Shown here: positions 44,050 through 56,552 of the stretch, piece after piece | Layout of the letters: each line of letters starts with the position of its first letter | How positions within the stretch are numbered: position 1 is the stretch's first letter | Assembly (NCBI GenBank): GCA_013350335.1 | Contig: CM023540.1 | Span: forward strand, 15,815,828 to 15,879,827 | Direction of reading: 5' to 3' | DNA length: 64,000 nt | Source of the DNA: Chimonanthus salicifolius | Lineage: Eukaryota > Streptophyta > Magnoliopsida > Laurales > Calycanthaceae | Position numbers and translations under genes: made by a program | The notes under the pieces: generated by a model | Seen by the model: the letters and a program-made list of their open reading frames with translations, nothing else | What the model was told of the DNA's origin: nothing | Databases searched by the model: none

Positions 44050-45420
44050 TCTCATAATTCTAAAAATCCCTTTTTGTGAAAATCTCAAAAAAATCCTTTA
44101 TTATTAGTCAATGCATTCTATAATGTAAAATGACAAAAATACTCTTATTGAGAACCTCAAAAAAATGCATGAAAAATCATAATACAAGATAAAATAAAAT
44201 AATAAAAATATGGGTTGTTGCTTGTTCAATAATAAATTATTATTGGGACCAAGATACAACGGATGAGTAACCTTTTTGTAGAACATGCGTCTTGCTAATT
44301 TATAATATTTTAGATAACAACATTTCATACAATAGTTTCTTATAGCAATGAAAAAATGTATTGCATTTATTGGTATATGCTATGTAATCTTCTTTAACAC
44401 ACTTCTCATGGTTGCATTTGAATCTTAATTTTGTTTTAAAATAAATTATTGAACTTGTGTTTGATTATAATGTTTAGAGAGCTCTATTTGTGAGGGTAAA
44501 TTTGCATTTTTTTTCAGGAAGTCTTAGCAATGACTTGGCTGTACAAGATTCACTAAGTATTAGAAACCTCAAACCTAACATAACTAAAGAAAATTACCAA
44601 GTTAGTTTCCGATTACCTTTGACAATTAAGCCTATGATCTACTTCCTCTTGCCTCCGGATAATGGTTTTTTACTCAAAAAAAAATATCATAAGAAAAATT
44701 TCGCTAAAAATGACAATAAGAAGCCTTTTATATGAAATTATTTTACTTATATTTATTTATGCACTTATATATGGTATGGTATTGAGAATTCACCGATCAA
44801 TGTCACAAATATCTTTGATATTTTTAAATTTACTACGTTTTTATCTGCAAAATACCAATCACCATTAATATCTCGAGATTTATCAACACTGCAGTAATAT
44901 CCCCATAAATGTTCGATAAATTCCTTATAAATATTTCTATTTATTATATTTTTATTATTTTTTAAATATTATATTTTTTGTTAGATTTACTTATTAATTT
45001 TTCGATAAAACTCCGATTGTTTGAAAATATCCCGATATTATCAATTGCCACTAATATCCCGAGACATGTTTTAGTTTCAGTTGAGGCCAGGTCGCACGTT
45101 GAGTTCGGGCCACGTCTGATTCTGTGGCAGGTTCGAGTAGTGTCGGGTTGAGGATTAATTCGATTGGCAGATCAAACTGAAAGCACACCATGTCCAAAGG
45201 TTGATTGTTGTTAGACCCACATCCTGTGGCCTAAAATTTCTTCACTTTGATTGTTATTGTAGCCAATCACTCCAAAGTTCACCTCTCCCTATTTATAGTC
45301 TTGTTGATAAGTAGAGGCCCATAAGCAGATTTGATGCATTTGGACCGAGGATTAAGACTGTAAACTCTTAGTTGATTACCACATTTGTTGGTAGTCTATA
45401 AACTCAATTTTCATCTATAT
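44050..45420. other. AT-rich spacer with a GATATC-type MITE remnant
   Basis: Nothing coding is recognised. At about 44790-45080 there are repeated ATATCxCGAGA/CCCGATATTA motifs in inverted arrangement, similar in style to 57850-58170. They are probably remnants of a non-autonomous DNA element. Confidence 0.4.
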
Positions 45421-45908
45421 TTTCATGCCCAAGTTCACTGTTCTTGATGCATTGCATGGCTGTGCTCATCTGTGTCAATTACAAGGGAAATCGCTGGCAG
45501 TGGCATTCACAGATTGCGAATCAATCAGTACTGTCATCACGAACTCCAAATGTACGAGTCTCAGACCTCTGTTCCACTCCCTTGGCTCACTGATGCAATT
45601 CTCTGTAATTGAAAAAATGTACAGGACTTCTAATGGACTAGCATTTTCTGGACTACTATTTGCTTCATTGTTAAGAAAACTGACATGGTGTTGGTACTCA
45701 TTTTTGATGAAATGCTATGAATCAAGATATCCTGTGAATGTTTCTCACGCCAATGATTATATCAGGAAAATATCCTTGATGGTCATTAAATCATAACTTG
45801 AAATGGATTTAAATTGTGGTATTCATGCCGTAATCTGTTGCTTCTATTTGATTGTATAGACTGGTATATTCAGATCTCACATGTTCCAATGAGTTTATGG
45901 CTTTATAG

Positions 45909-46008
45909 GTACAAATACCTTGCCTATCCACTGACAAGATCACTTAAAGATAGAAAGAGAGCAAGGCGGATCGCTGTGACACGATTTGGGTCACAGGAAG
46001 AACCATAA
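45909..46008 (+). other. possible 3'-terminal exon, unrecognised gene
   Basis: After CTTTATAG, a strong acceptor-like context, the plus strand reads YKYLAYPLTRSLKDRKRARR, IAVTRFGSQEEP and a stop. The basic, compositionally coding-like tail suggests a terminal exon. The upstream frame 45425-45796 could hold other pieces, but no family was recognised. A gene fragment is as likely as a gene. Confidence 0.3.
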
Positions 46009-46378
46009 GCAAATATGAAAAGATCTACAATTCCATATGTGAACAAGTATAAAATCAGCTATGATCATTATCATCTAAACCATTTATCCCATGAATCTCT
46101 GTATGGATGGATAGAGCAAATTACAGAATAATGCGCTTGAACTTCGAAATTCTCTCTGAATTTACTTCCAACTTCCAACTAGTCTGCATAAAATGGCCTT
46201 TCTTAAAAGTGGATCATATGTATCTAATGGCGTTTTCCCTAACAAGATCATCAAGAATCTTCTCAAAATCATCTTCTAATCCTCTCTCTCACCAAAAAGA
46301 AAATGGTAGAAGAAGATCCCTTCGCCACTCTCTCGCAACAACAAATTGAAAAATGACCAGAAACAAGAAGAGAAGAAC

Positions 46379-47106
46379 ATGAACCAGGGTCACATTCCCT
46401 ATCTTCCCCAAGACATCATCTACAGCATTCTCCTTCGACTGCCCGCAGAATCTCTTCTGCCACTAATGCTCGTCTGCAAGCAATGGTATAACATGATCTC
46501 TGACATCAATTTTATTTACACCCATCTCCATCAATCCCACCATGGCATAATCTTTCAGATCCTAATTTCCAAAGAGAACTACATAACCCATTTCATGGAG
46601 TTTGAAGGAGAGGTAGAGACCAAAGATGTATGTGCTGGGGCCCTAGGTCGAATTCGGGCTGGTTGCAACAGGTTAATTCTGATTGAAGACAAGGTGGATC
46701 TTTATGTAGTCATCCCATTACTAAAAGATTGACTAGACTTCCACCACGCGATGTGTCATTTAAATTCCCTTCTATCACGTATGAAACATATGGGTTTGGT
46801 TTAAATGCTTCCACAAGGAAATAGAAGGTGTCCCATTTTTGTGAGTACAAGAGATCAGAACTAGGATGTGAGAGTGACTGTCGATTCAAATTCTTGGAGA
46901 GAGCTTAGTGGCCCATTTTTGGGGCTAACACAATTGCGAATCCCGATTATAGCGAGTGGCATTTTACATTGGCTGGTCGGGAAGGAAGACATAGTTTCTA
47001 TGGATGTTGGCAATGAGAGTTTCCACAAGACTTGTTTCCCGAATTGCAGCATGAAGAACTACCATTTCTTGAATCTGGGGGAATTTCTATCTCTTGCAAT
47101 TTGAAA
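46379..47106 (+). pseudogene. F-box protein pseudogene (F-box + FBA-type domain)
   Basis: From the ATG at 46379 the frame reads PYLPQDIIYSILLRLPAESL, LPLMLVCKQWYNMISD, a good F-box (the Skp1-binding module of SCF ubiquitin ligases). The protein stops at 46732 by a one-base frameshift: in the next frame PITKRLTRLPPRD, the canonical beginning of the F-box-associated region, continues, then hits TAG. The domain resumes as DSNSWRELSGPFLG, ASGILHWLV and IVSMDVGNESFHK to about 47104. At least one frameshift and two stops make it a pseudogene. Its 3' part is mirrored at 47232-47729. Confidence 0.82.
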
Positions 47107-47729
47107 CTTCTGGTTGCAGATTGATGTGTGGATTTTGAAAGACTTTCATAATGGGTTATGAGTAAAACAGTTAACCATTGGTTTAGAATGTATAAGTGAT
47201 TTGAATTTGTGCACTTCGACTGACAAGCAGTTGCAAATTGCGACGGATAGAAATTCCCCCCGTTTCAAGAAATGGTAGTTCTTCATGCTGCAATTCGAGA
47301 AACAAGTCTTGTGGAACCTCTCATTTCCAACATCCATGGAAACTATGTATTCCTTTCCGTCCGGCCAATGTAAAATGCCACTCACTGTAATCGGGATTCG
47401 CAATTGTGTTAGCCCCAAAAATGGGCCACTGAGCTCTCTCCAAGAATTTGAACCAACCACCACCATCTTCCAAGTTCAAATCTCTTCTTGTACCGACAAA
47501 AATGGGTCACCTTTTATTCCCTTGTGGAAGCATTAAAAGTTTAAAACCAAACCCATACGTTACAAACGTAATAGAAGGGAATTTAAATGACTAGGACACC
47601 AGCGCATATATCTTTGGTCTCTACCCCTCCTTCAAACTCCATGAAACAGGACATGTAGTTCTCTCTGGAAATTCAGATCTGCCATGGTGGGATCGCTGGA
47701 GATGGGCATAAATTAAATTGGCGTCAGAA
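46498..47729. repeat. long inverted repeat (arms about 500-600 bp, loop about 125 bp)
   Basis: The left arm is 46498-47106 and the right arm 47232-47729. Large stretches are identical, such as TGGCCCATTTTTGGGGCTAA followed by CACAATTGCGAATCCCGATTA, and CATGAAGAACTACCATTTCT. The arms differ by scattered substitutions, a roughly 9-base gap and one gap of about 125 bases. Confidence 0.88.
47232..47729 (-). pseudogene. inverted partial copy of the F-box pseudogene
   Basis: On the minus strand it reads GSNSWRELSGPFLGLTQL, VSGILHWPDGKEYIVSMD, CSMKNYHFLKRGEF, an inverted duplicate of the FBA region at 46870-47104. It extends to sequence matching 46498-46640 (HHG / MEFEGE region). About 125 bases around the frameshift of the left copy are absent here. 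The F-box itself is not included. Together the two form a head-to-head inverted repeat with a central spacer of about 125 bases. Confidence 0.85.
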
Positions 47730-49050
47730 GGAGAAAGGAACCTCATGGGAGGGATGAATGGAAAAGAACCAAAGAATCAACGAAGGGGGCAGATCTGATG
47801 AGTCATGAAGAATGGGGAAGGGACGGTGACAATGGAGGAGAGGAGCGGTGTGAACACTGCAAATGAGAAAGGGGTGGTCCAAACCAAAGGCAAGGGTGGC
47901 AAGTAGGATGTAGGTTAGATGACAGTAACAGAGACATTTAAAACTGATGGCGACTGACGAGCAAACAATGTCTGCTTCTTTTTATTTATCCTTTTCTTTT
48001 GCTCTCTCTCTAAATAAAAAGAAAAAAGAAAAAAGAGAGATGATTGTCAGTTATGATACAAATGGTAGAGCTAAAAGATAGAATGATTATATTCAAGGAG
48101 ATATCCATATCCACCTAGCCAAGAGCTTAAATTTAGAAAAGTACATCTCCGACTCCCACACCTCATTCACAACATATTACTCCTTATCCCACATAAGAAA
48201 ATAACCAAATGAAGGAACAAAAAGGTTGAAAATAATTTTCCTTCTATTGTAGCATCCTAAAATAGCATAAATGAAATGCAATAGAGCAGTTGCACATTGA
48301 TTAGTAACACTACAAAATTGAAAACATAAGTAAAACATTTACTTAATGATTCTATTTTGATTTTAAAAAGCCTTAAAATAAAATGATTAAAAGGACTATT
48401 TTCAACAATTTGATAGTCCTAATATAATTTAACCATCTAATTCTTTGCTGATAAAGTGAGTCTCACTCTTGACATGACCCATCAAAGCACTCACACTGGT
48501 CAGCCAATCGGCCTATAATCAATAATCATTCCAAGTCATACTGGTGTCCAAATTGTATATACAAAACAAGACAGATCTTTAAGTTTAAGATGAAAAGAAA
48601 AAGTTCAATTGATAATGAAATTTACATGAACAAGCCTACAATAGTTCTGGCAAAACTAATATATCATCAACCGGAAAAGCTAAAATTTTCAGTCAAATTA
48701 TCAATGATGCAATAACTTTGAAAATATCAGTCTATAACAGGTGCAAGGGAGATCTATATTTGAGAAACTGATCAACATGGAGATGTTTCGTTTGTCATTA
48801 TCTAAAAGGGTGTTGGACTTGATTATTGGACCCATGATGCAGCACGTGGTTATAGGATCTTTACAGTGGTCAACCCAATCTGCTGAAGTATTCAAATCAA
48901 TATATTTTCAAATTTTTTGAATAAAAACAAGAGGTTGAAAAGAAGACACAAAAGGAGAGAGAGATTCATCATCAACCAGCAATCCCATCTATCTGGAGTC
49001 AGCTTTATGAGTTCTTCTCCAAATAACTGATGCGGAGCATATAGCAGACA
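47730..49050. other. spacer, nothing recognised
   Basis: A purine-rich segment at 47730-47960, then AT-rich DNA. Short ORFs show no family signature. Confidence 0.5.
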
Positions 49051-49810
49051 TCCCATTTGCATATAGATATAGCAGTCTCCGTCTTTTGTTTTGTGTTTTA
49101 TTTTATTTTAATTTTAGTTAGTTTCTTTTCTTATGCAAGGGCACTTTAGTAATAAGTGTATTGTAAACTTATAAATAAAGTCTCTTTGTAAGATTGTAAA
49201 AACAATTGATGAAAAAGATTTGAAGTTTTCACAAACCTGGTGCAATTGAACTTGGGAGCGATTCCTTTGGTGTGAGGCCCTTTTGGCGCGAAGCCTAGCA
49301 TGAGGTCATCCTTCCATCTTCTTCAGGTACTTCTTCTTCTTTCTCTCTCTCTTTTCTCTTCTTCCCCATCCTCTTTGTTTTCCTTTCAATTTCACAAACC
49401 AAACAGCCCTTTCCAGTTGCCATAAGCCCAAAACTCCCCTGTTTCCCATCCTACCATCGCCAGAACCTTCCCCAAATCCCTTTACTGTTTTCGTTCCTCT
49501 CCTAACCCAATCTGGGTTTTCATCCAGCCCCAAACTCCTTAATACAGCCTTCGTTCCTTCATCCTTAGCCCTCTACACACTGCTGCAACCTTTTCTAACC
49601 CCTTACCTTACTGTCGCATACCCATCAGTCCCATCCCTATTGTCGCCAGCCTCTCTATTACCCTCCTTTGTGTTTACCATCTCCAAATCCCTTTTTTTTG
49701 TTGTTGCCGTGACCTTCCTTACCCCACCCGTGACTGCCGCAACCTATTCTAAGCCATACAGTGCTTTCAACAACCCCTATTCCTTCCCCTCTTTGCTTCC
49801 GTAAACTTTA
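49050..49810 (+). repeat. CT-rich repeat, one arm of an inverted pair
   Basis: TTTAGTTAGTTT, GGGCACTTTAGTAATAAG, a TATAAATAAAGTCTC-type region and a long C/T-rich body match, in reverse, 51400-52360. The sequence looks like an LTR or leader of a retroelement; no coding part. Confidence 0.45.
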
Positions 49811-50169
49811 AACCTCTCCCACACCTTCACTTGCTCCTTTTTCTTATTAGTCCCATATTTGAAACTTTATGTTAAGTCAAAACCATATGTTTCATCTAAA
49901 ACCATATGCAATTTCAAGTGCCATATGCCCATTTCCTTTAAAGGCCAGTCCACCCTTTTTATTAAATCTTTCCACGTATTTGTTTACATCATATTCCGGA
50001 AATGTTTTGCATGATTATCTGTGGTCAATTTTTATATTAATTAGTTGCATTTATTAGTAGAAATTTAATTTCAGAACATATTAGCCTTAGAGTCCATTAT
50101 TTTCATCCCCTTTTAATCTTTAGGGAACCACTTTAGGCATTTAGGATTACCCTATCCCTTATCCTGCGT

Positions 50170-50470
50170 CAATAACTCTATAAAAAACCATACCATCAGT
50201 CATCACCAGTCTAACATGTCTTTTTTTATCTATTCCCTCAATGTTTTTGAAGGTCGGCCTCTCCTCCTATTACCTTCAATCCGTAGCCTCTTCACTACGT
50301 ACGGGGGTTGTAATTGATCTTCTACTAACATGACCAAACCATCTCAAATGAGTTTCTCTCAATTTGTCATCTATTAAAGTTATCTTTAGACTATTCCCAA
50401 TGTGTTCACTTCTAATTCTATCCTTTAAAGTTAAATCACTCATCCAACATAGCAGATTACCTTCAATTAT
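50170..50470 (-). mobile_element. LINE C-terminal fragment
   Basis: Minus-strand translation gives TLKDRIRSEHIGNSLKI, DDKLRETHLRWFGHVSRRS and TTPVR, a highly characteristic block of a widespread plant LINE family (the same group as the relic at 15.6-16.6 kb). Confidence 0.75.
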
Positions 50471-51399
50471 TCACTTTAAATTTTGAACTACACATTTTTA
50501 TATTTATAAAATCTAAAATATCTTCTAAATCCTTATTTTCCACTTGTTATACAATTTATTATAAGATATACTCAAACTCTAGGGAAATGATAGAAGCACC
50601 CTTTCTTTATTCTTCCTAGCGCCTTCTATCAAGTTGATGCATGGTTAATTTTGTTATTTTGAAAAAGAGTGCCTCCAAAAGAGAGAAAAAAAAGTGCCCT
50701 TATCATTTGCCTAAGCTATATTTACACATTGTAAGTTCTAACCTGACCAAAATAAAGCAAGGAAAATAACAATTAATAACATGCCAATCATAGCACAACT
50801 ACTTCTAATATTAACAGCCAAATAAGACTAAGGGCCCACTACACCAAACAAATGTGGGATAATGTCTTTTTGAGGGTCCCACTCATGATCTTAGATATTC
50901 CTTGATAAAAGTTCTGAGGCAATTAGCCAATATAGTGATACATACTAAAAGTGTTATTTTATCATCAACCTTATCTAGAACTAAAGGTCTCCCCACATCA
51001 AAACACCACCTACAATTCGAAAGTTGAAGAGTGGATTTTAGTGTTGAAAAGGCTTTGCATATCAACAATAGAACGAAAATGACTGCAGGACAAGACAAAA
51101 GGTGACCCTAAATGCCTAAAGGTGATTTATGCAATAATAAGAAACTAAATGAGGCTGAAATTAAAATTAAAATTAATAATAACAATTAGAATAATAAAAT
51201 CTACCACCAATAATCAATAAAATTCAGAAGATTCAATGTAAGTAATAAAATCACAATCCAAACCATGTCATAGCTCAAAGTAGAAGGCTCTCAAAACCAA
51301 AAGGATTATCAAATCACACAAACACATAAAACCAACATCAAATAAAGATTAAATCTGATTTTAACAGCAGTGTGAGAGGTTAATGAGGTTAAGAAAAGG

Positions 51400-52360
51400 C
51401 CCAGTTTTGTAGGACAGCAGTAAGAGAGAGGGGAAAACAGGTTGAAAAGGCTAAGATAGGGACTGGAAGAACAGGACAGGTGTAAAGGAGGTTAAGAAAG
51501 GCTATGGGAAAACATGACAGCTGTAGTTTAGGGCTGTATGGAGATTGGGACAGGTGGTAAAGATTGTATGAGGCTTGAAAAGGGTCCAAAGGTTTGAGGG
51601 CAGCTGTATGGTGGACTGTTAAGGTTGGATGAAGAGGTTTAAAACAGTGAAAGGGTTAAAGGAGGCTAAGATAAGGGGTTCAGCAGATCTGAATGGAGTT
51701 AAAGGGTATACGATGAGTAGGAGAAGGCTAAAGAAAGTACAGCAGCAGTTAGGGATGGGTTTGGGGTGCACGAATAACACAAGAAGGAGATATGGGAGAT
51801 GGTGAAAGTTTTAGAATGGTTTGGGGCTATGGCGGAAAATCTGGAAGAGGGGAGATAGGTGACAAATTTCTGGTTTGGGAGAAAATCAAAAGAAAACAGA
51901 GAAGAAGAAGAGGAGAAGAGAAGAAGAGAGAGAAGAAGAAGAGAAGAGTAAGAGGAAGAGGATCAAGTACCTGGAAGGGAGACAACTTCACGCCAAACTC
52001 TCGGATTCAGCTCCAAGATAATCACAGAAGAGGATTTGCAGAGAAATTCTCAATCTTGATTTTATTTCATTGTAAAAACTGTCTTTGCCCAAAGGGCTAC
52101 AAAGCCTTATATAAAGAATCACTTACTTAAAATAAAATAAGCAAAATTACAACACTACCTTTGCTTAAAATAAAACTAACTAAACAAAAAATAGCAAGTA
52201 AAGAAAAAGGCAACCCTTCCTTAAAATAAAACTAACTAAAACAAAAAAATAGCAAGTAAAGAAAAAGGCAGGGATGCACCGCATCAGAAAACCACCGAAA
52301 AAATGCCATGATTGATATGTCCCAAAATCTGAGATTAGAAGATAACCACGTGCAGTACAA
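51400..52360 (-). repeat. CT-rich repeat, other arm of the inverted pair
   Basis: Its reverse complement shares the order of blocks at 49050-49810: TTTAGTTAGTTTTATTTT, the 'numbered' AT-rich leader, the CTTCTTC-rich tract and CCCCAAAC / CTTTAACC-type motifs. A local tandem duplication of TAAAATAAAACTAACTAAA lies at 52150-52260. Confidence 0.45.
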
Positions 52361-52439
52361 GCATGGCTCATTTCGTTGGACTAGCATCTAAGGAACACTT
52401 ACGCCCACAAAAGAACAGAGGAGAACATCATTAAACCAT

Positions 52440-54390
52440 TAGAAATTAAAGGCTTGTTTGGATAAAAACAAAGTCATCATATTTCATTCAAATACTTGAT
52501 CAAATGATGACTATGAGAACCCAATCATCTCTATATAATAACAAATTGGTCATTATGTACTTGAAGAACCAAAACAAAACTTACCGTCAGTAACTATGCA
52601 TATCAAAATCCAAAACATGTATCATTACAACTGGAAAACTGGAACAAACCGATGAGATATTGTAACCGTGACCTTTTTGTTGCCAATTCTGCATCTAAAT
52701 AAGTAGGCAAAATCTGCAAAAAGAACAGGGTGCAATCTCAGTAAAAGCATCCTTCAAACAGGCAGCAAAATTCAATCTTCTATAGATACACCCAAAAGTC
52801 GCTGAAATTTGAACAGGTCAGACCTATGTATATGTGGATTATGAACTTGAAAAATAAACACAAAGTAGGTGTGGAAGGCCTGACATCCACACTAAGCCAT
52901 ATTGATTAGTCTAGAAGGGATCCAATTCATGGTGTTGAGTAACAAGAATCGACACTGGACTTCCGAGAACATCTAAAATTGGGCGACAATATGCACTAAA
53001 ATCTCGGTTGCCTCATGTTCTAGCTGCTTCATGAGGAATATGCACAATCATGTTAAAATTTAAGGTTACATTCTTTTCATCTTAAGCATGAATCATGATT
53101 CACAAAAATTCCTCAGACGTCAATTGATGAAGTCTGAAATTGATGAAGTCTGAAATGTAACATCAGACTTCCTATTTTACACATGAATCATGGATCATTA
53201 ATTCCTTAGATATCTATAAGCACTTAAAAATTCCTTAAGAGGTCATATATCGGCTTCTTTCTTCTTGCTCGGCTTTTATGTCCTTGCACTTTTAATGCGG
53301 ACCTTGGCAATGTCCCACAACCAAGTTGACCATCTACAATCTAGGTCAGAAAATAATGGAAGTAACCTTTACATAATGGTGATTTGGAGTAATGTGCCCA
53401 AGAAAACAAACCATTCTGGCAGCAAGTATTAAATAGAGCATAAAAGATCGCTTGGCAACTCATGCATTACAAGTGCATTTTCACACATGAATGCAACAAC
53501 ACTTTCTGAAAGAAAGATAGGACTCGTAAAATAGCATGTATAGTTTTGCTAACCTTTTAAATCTGCACTTGTCATGCTTGGTTTGTGATGCAAATAATTG
53601 ATGAAATGGAGTCCCCAATGGAAGGAAGATTGAAAATAATCCCACATTCGATATAAATGAATATGATCAAATGGTTGGAAACTTCTAATCTTTGGACATG
53701 TTAGTTCTGGCATCCCACTTCAGGTGGGCACCCATCATAATCATCACCTTTACTATTATTATTATTATTATGTTTCAGTGATGGGCATCCATTATTCTAA
53801 GGGAACAGAGAACCATTATACTAAGAGAACAGAAAATACAAATCATCCAACCGCACACCCAATTCAAGAACTGCTGCCACTCCTAATTAACCAGGACCTA
53901 ACACCACTTAAAGTTCAGGACTCCCTGATTCTAAGTGGGATGATCAACAAAATTTCATCTACAACATAGTGCATTTAATATTACTATGCCCAAACTTCAA
54001 TCCTTAAACAAAATTTTAGCAGTTCAAAGTAGAAATTGCTTTCCTTTTTTTTTTTTTTTTGTTATTAACCACTTCTGCTTGAACAAGTCAGTACATAATC
54101 TAAAATTCAAGAAGCTTTCAGCAAATTTTCATTTGAAAAAAAAAAAGGCACATTGAGGTCCCAAACATGTTAAAAGATGTGATAGAATGAGATGCAAGAC
54201 TTTTCGTCTTGTTCTTCCTTTTTACAAAGTAAGAAAGAACTCAGGAGATCCATTTATGTTGACAAGCAAACTCAGATAAGTAAGCTAACAGAACTAGAAA
54301 ATTATCAATTTCCAAGCATTGAAGATTCCTAACCTTGTTCAAGGGCCTTTTTCGAGGTGTGTCCACTACTTGGCCATTTGTAGCTGATGC
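52440..54390. other. downstream spacer of the SUVH gene
   Basis: No gene recognised. An (ATT)n run lies at 53748-53770, and TTGATGAAGTCTGAAA is tandemly duplicated near 53125-53155. The SUVH 3' UTR should lie just left of 54398. Confidence 0.5.
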
Positions 54391-54397
54391 TAAAGAA

Positions 54398-56552
54398 CTA
54401 ACCAAAGAAACCTTTGCACCTTACCGATCCACATAAGCACTTCTGCCTCCTGCGATGTCTATTGAAAATGGAAATATCTTCTTTTTGAGACTGATCACCA
54501 CATAAACCATAATCATATGTTAACTCTGTCATTGGCGGAATATGTTTCATAGCAAAAAACATGATATGAGGATAGCATTCATCATCATGATCATATAGAA
54601 CTGGCTGCCAAAAGACATTAGCGGAGCAACTATGGTTAATAAAGCGGGAAACGTTCCCTGTATTCTTTGCACTTATAATTATGGACAATGGTTTAGAAGT
54701 TTCATTCAAGTCCACAGGCTGCTGTTCTCCGAGCAATTCATGTACATTGTTCCCATCGAAAGATATTTCACTGGGGTGGCCAGCCTCAAAGATATAATCA
54801 TCTTCTTCATCCCCATCCCCAATCTTCAACTTGTCGACAATTTCACCAGTGTATTCACAAATAAAAGAACCAGCTCGAATAGGATCCCATGAGCGGAGAC
54901 CCCAGCCTCGGTCCCTTGTCTTAAAAACCTCAAGCCGGAATCTTACACCTCTTTGAGAAACTCGACTTCGGCAATTTGGAGAGCACCGACATGAAGCACC
55001 ACACTCATATATCATAGTTCTGCTACGCGTCAGCACCCCAGTCGAACTATATGGCAGATATCCCACATTCCTCTGGGCACAACTGCAATTACTATCACCT
55101 GGCATACATACACCATGGCATGTGCATCCCACCAAAGATTTCATTGAGCTGATTGGTTTCAAATACTTGACACTAGTGACATATAAGAAATGTGTTGGTC
55201 CCTTCTCCTTATCAGCATCATTGACAAGGCAAACAGGTAAATTTTCGCCCCCCGAAGATATATCTGGGAGGATAATGTGGCTTCTAGATAATGGATTTTC
55301 CTTCCACTGCTGGATCAATTTCCAAATTGCACTTCCATCAGGCTGTCCTGGCACTCTCAGCAACTTATACTTGAAAACACTGAAGCCTGACTTTGCCTTC
55401 TCAATCCATGACTCCTGTATTTTATAGAGGCCATCATAAAAATATATTTTATTCGGTGCATTCATCAAATCCTTCGTACCTCGAATGACCCTAATCTCAT
55501 TTTTCCTACGTAAACTCTTCTCTAAAGCAAGATTACCCCTTTCCAGCTTCTGATCACCAATTTGCTTACTGTCTTTGCTACTACCACCTTGACCACTGTA
55601 GATCAAAACATCTGTATCATTATCATCATCCCCATAGACCCCAGATGAAACAATGCTAAGAGCCACAAGTTCCTCCTCTTGATCAAACCTCACATTCATG
55701 TAATCAATTCCAGCCATACTTGGAGCATGCATGCCAACAAGACACATCTCAAATCTAAAAAAGTAAAGGTCCCCAACCTCCACCCCAGGAACCACTCCAA
55801 TCCTTCTTGTATTCACTCGAAGTCCTCTATTCGTCATGATTGCCCCAGCTCGTAAATCTGGGCGCTTACTAATACCAGGAGTAGGTCCCCTCACATCATC
55901 AAGCTGCAAGAGCCTTCGCCTGAGTGCATCAAATGTCATGAGAACCCTCTCAACTGATTCTCTATCTCCATCAGCAGGTAACAGAGAAAGATCAACATTG
56001 CTTCTCACTTTCTTAATTGCTTTCCTCTTCTCAGCCTTTCCATTACTATCTTCTGGCCCGCAGCTCCACATTGAACTGCCACTCAAATGCACCATCCGCT
56101 TCCGACTGCTTAATTCTGCTGAACCCTTTGTCTGTTGCTCAGTGAAGTGTCCCCTCAGCATCAACAATTTCAATCTTCGAGGGCCCTGCAACACCATTAG
56201 GAGCCCTTGCAAAAGGTGGTGGTGTATGAAGTGAAGGTGATGAGGTGTAAATGGGGTTCTCAAAGCCAGGCGGTCCACAGGATTCTGTGTTTCCATTCAC
56301 AGCTTGCGAATTCCACTCAGTTGGCCTCGGAAACTCAGGAGGAACAGAAGAAGTGGGCACATACGGGATGAATCCAGTAGGAAAAGGGCCAAAAGGTGTG
56401 ACACAAACATAAGAAGGAGGAGCATGTGGAGGGGAAAAAGTCGTGAACCCAAATGGTGCAGGAAACAGGGGAGTCAAGCAACGCAAAGGCTTGACATCCA
56501 AAATGCCTGGCTCATCTGAAGAAGAGGGTTTAGAATTTTGAACAGCTTCCAT
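54398..56552 (-). CDS. SUVH: SUVH1/SUVH3-type histone H3K9 methyltransferase (reading frame shifted near 56150)
   Basis: The protein belongs to the plant SU(VAR)3-9 homologues: the SRA domain reads methylated cytosine and the SET domain methylates histone H3 lysine 9. The SUVH1/3 members are known in Arabidopsis to favour transcription of methylated genes. The main frame (56296-54398, 632 codons) holds SRA (about 165-315, with YDGLYKI), Cys-rich pre-SET (388-446), SET (449-597 with NHSC at 554-557 and YDYG at 594-597) and post-SET C-L-C-x4-C near the end. The N-terminus, typical of this subgroup (DVKPLRCLTPLFP, SYVCVTPFGPFP), starts at 56552 but is in another frame that stops at 56139. Either a one-base indel (real or an assembly error) or a small intron joins them. 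The joined length is about 717 residues, as expected. The coding region is otherwise intronless, as usual for this clade. Confidence 0.93.

Noticed and set aside
45425..45796. 123-codon plus-strand ORF
   Set aside because: Starts with coding-like character but matches no family; mentioned only as context for the possible terminal exon.
51792..52130. 112-codon Arg/Lys/Glu-rich plus-strand ORF
   Set aside because: Product of a GAA/AGA-rich tract in a repeat; the other strand reads as a CT-rich leader.
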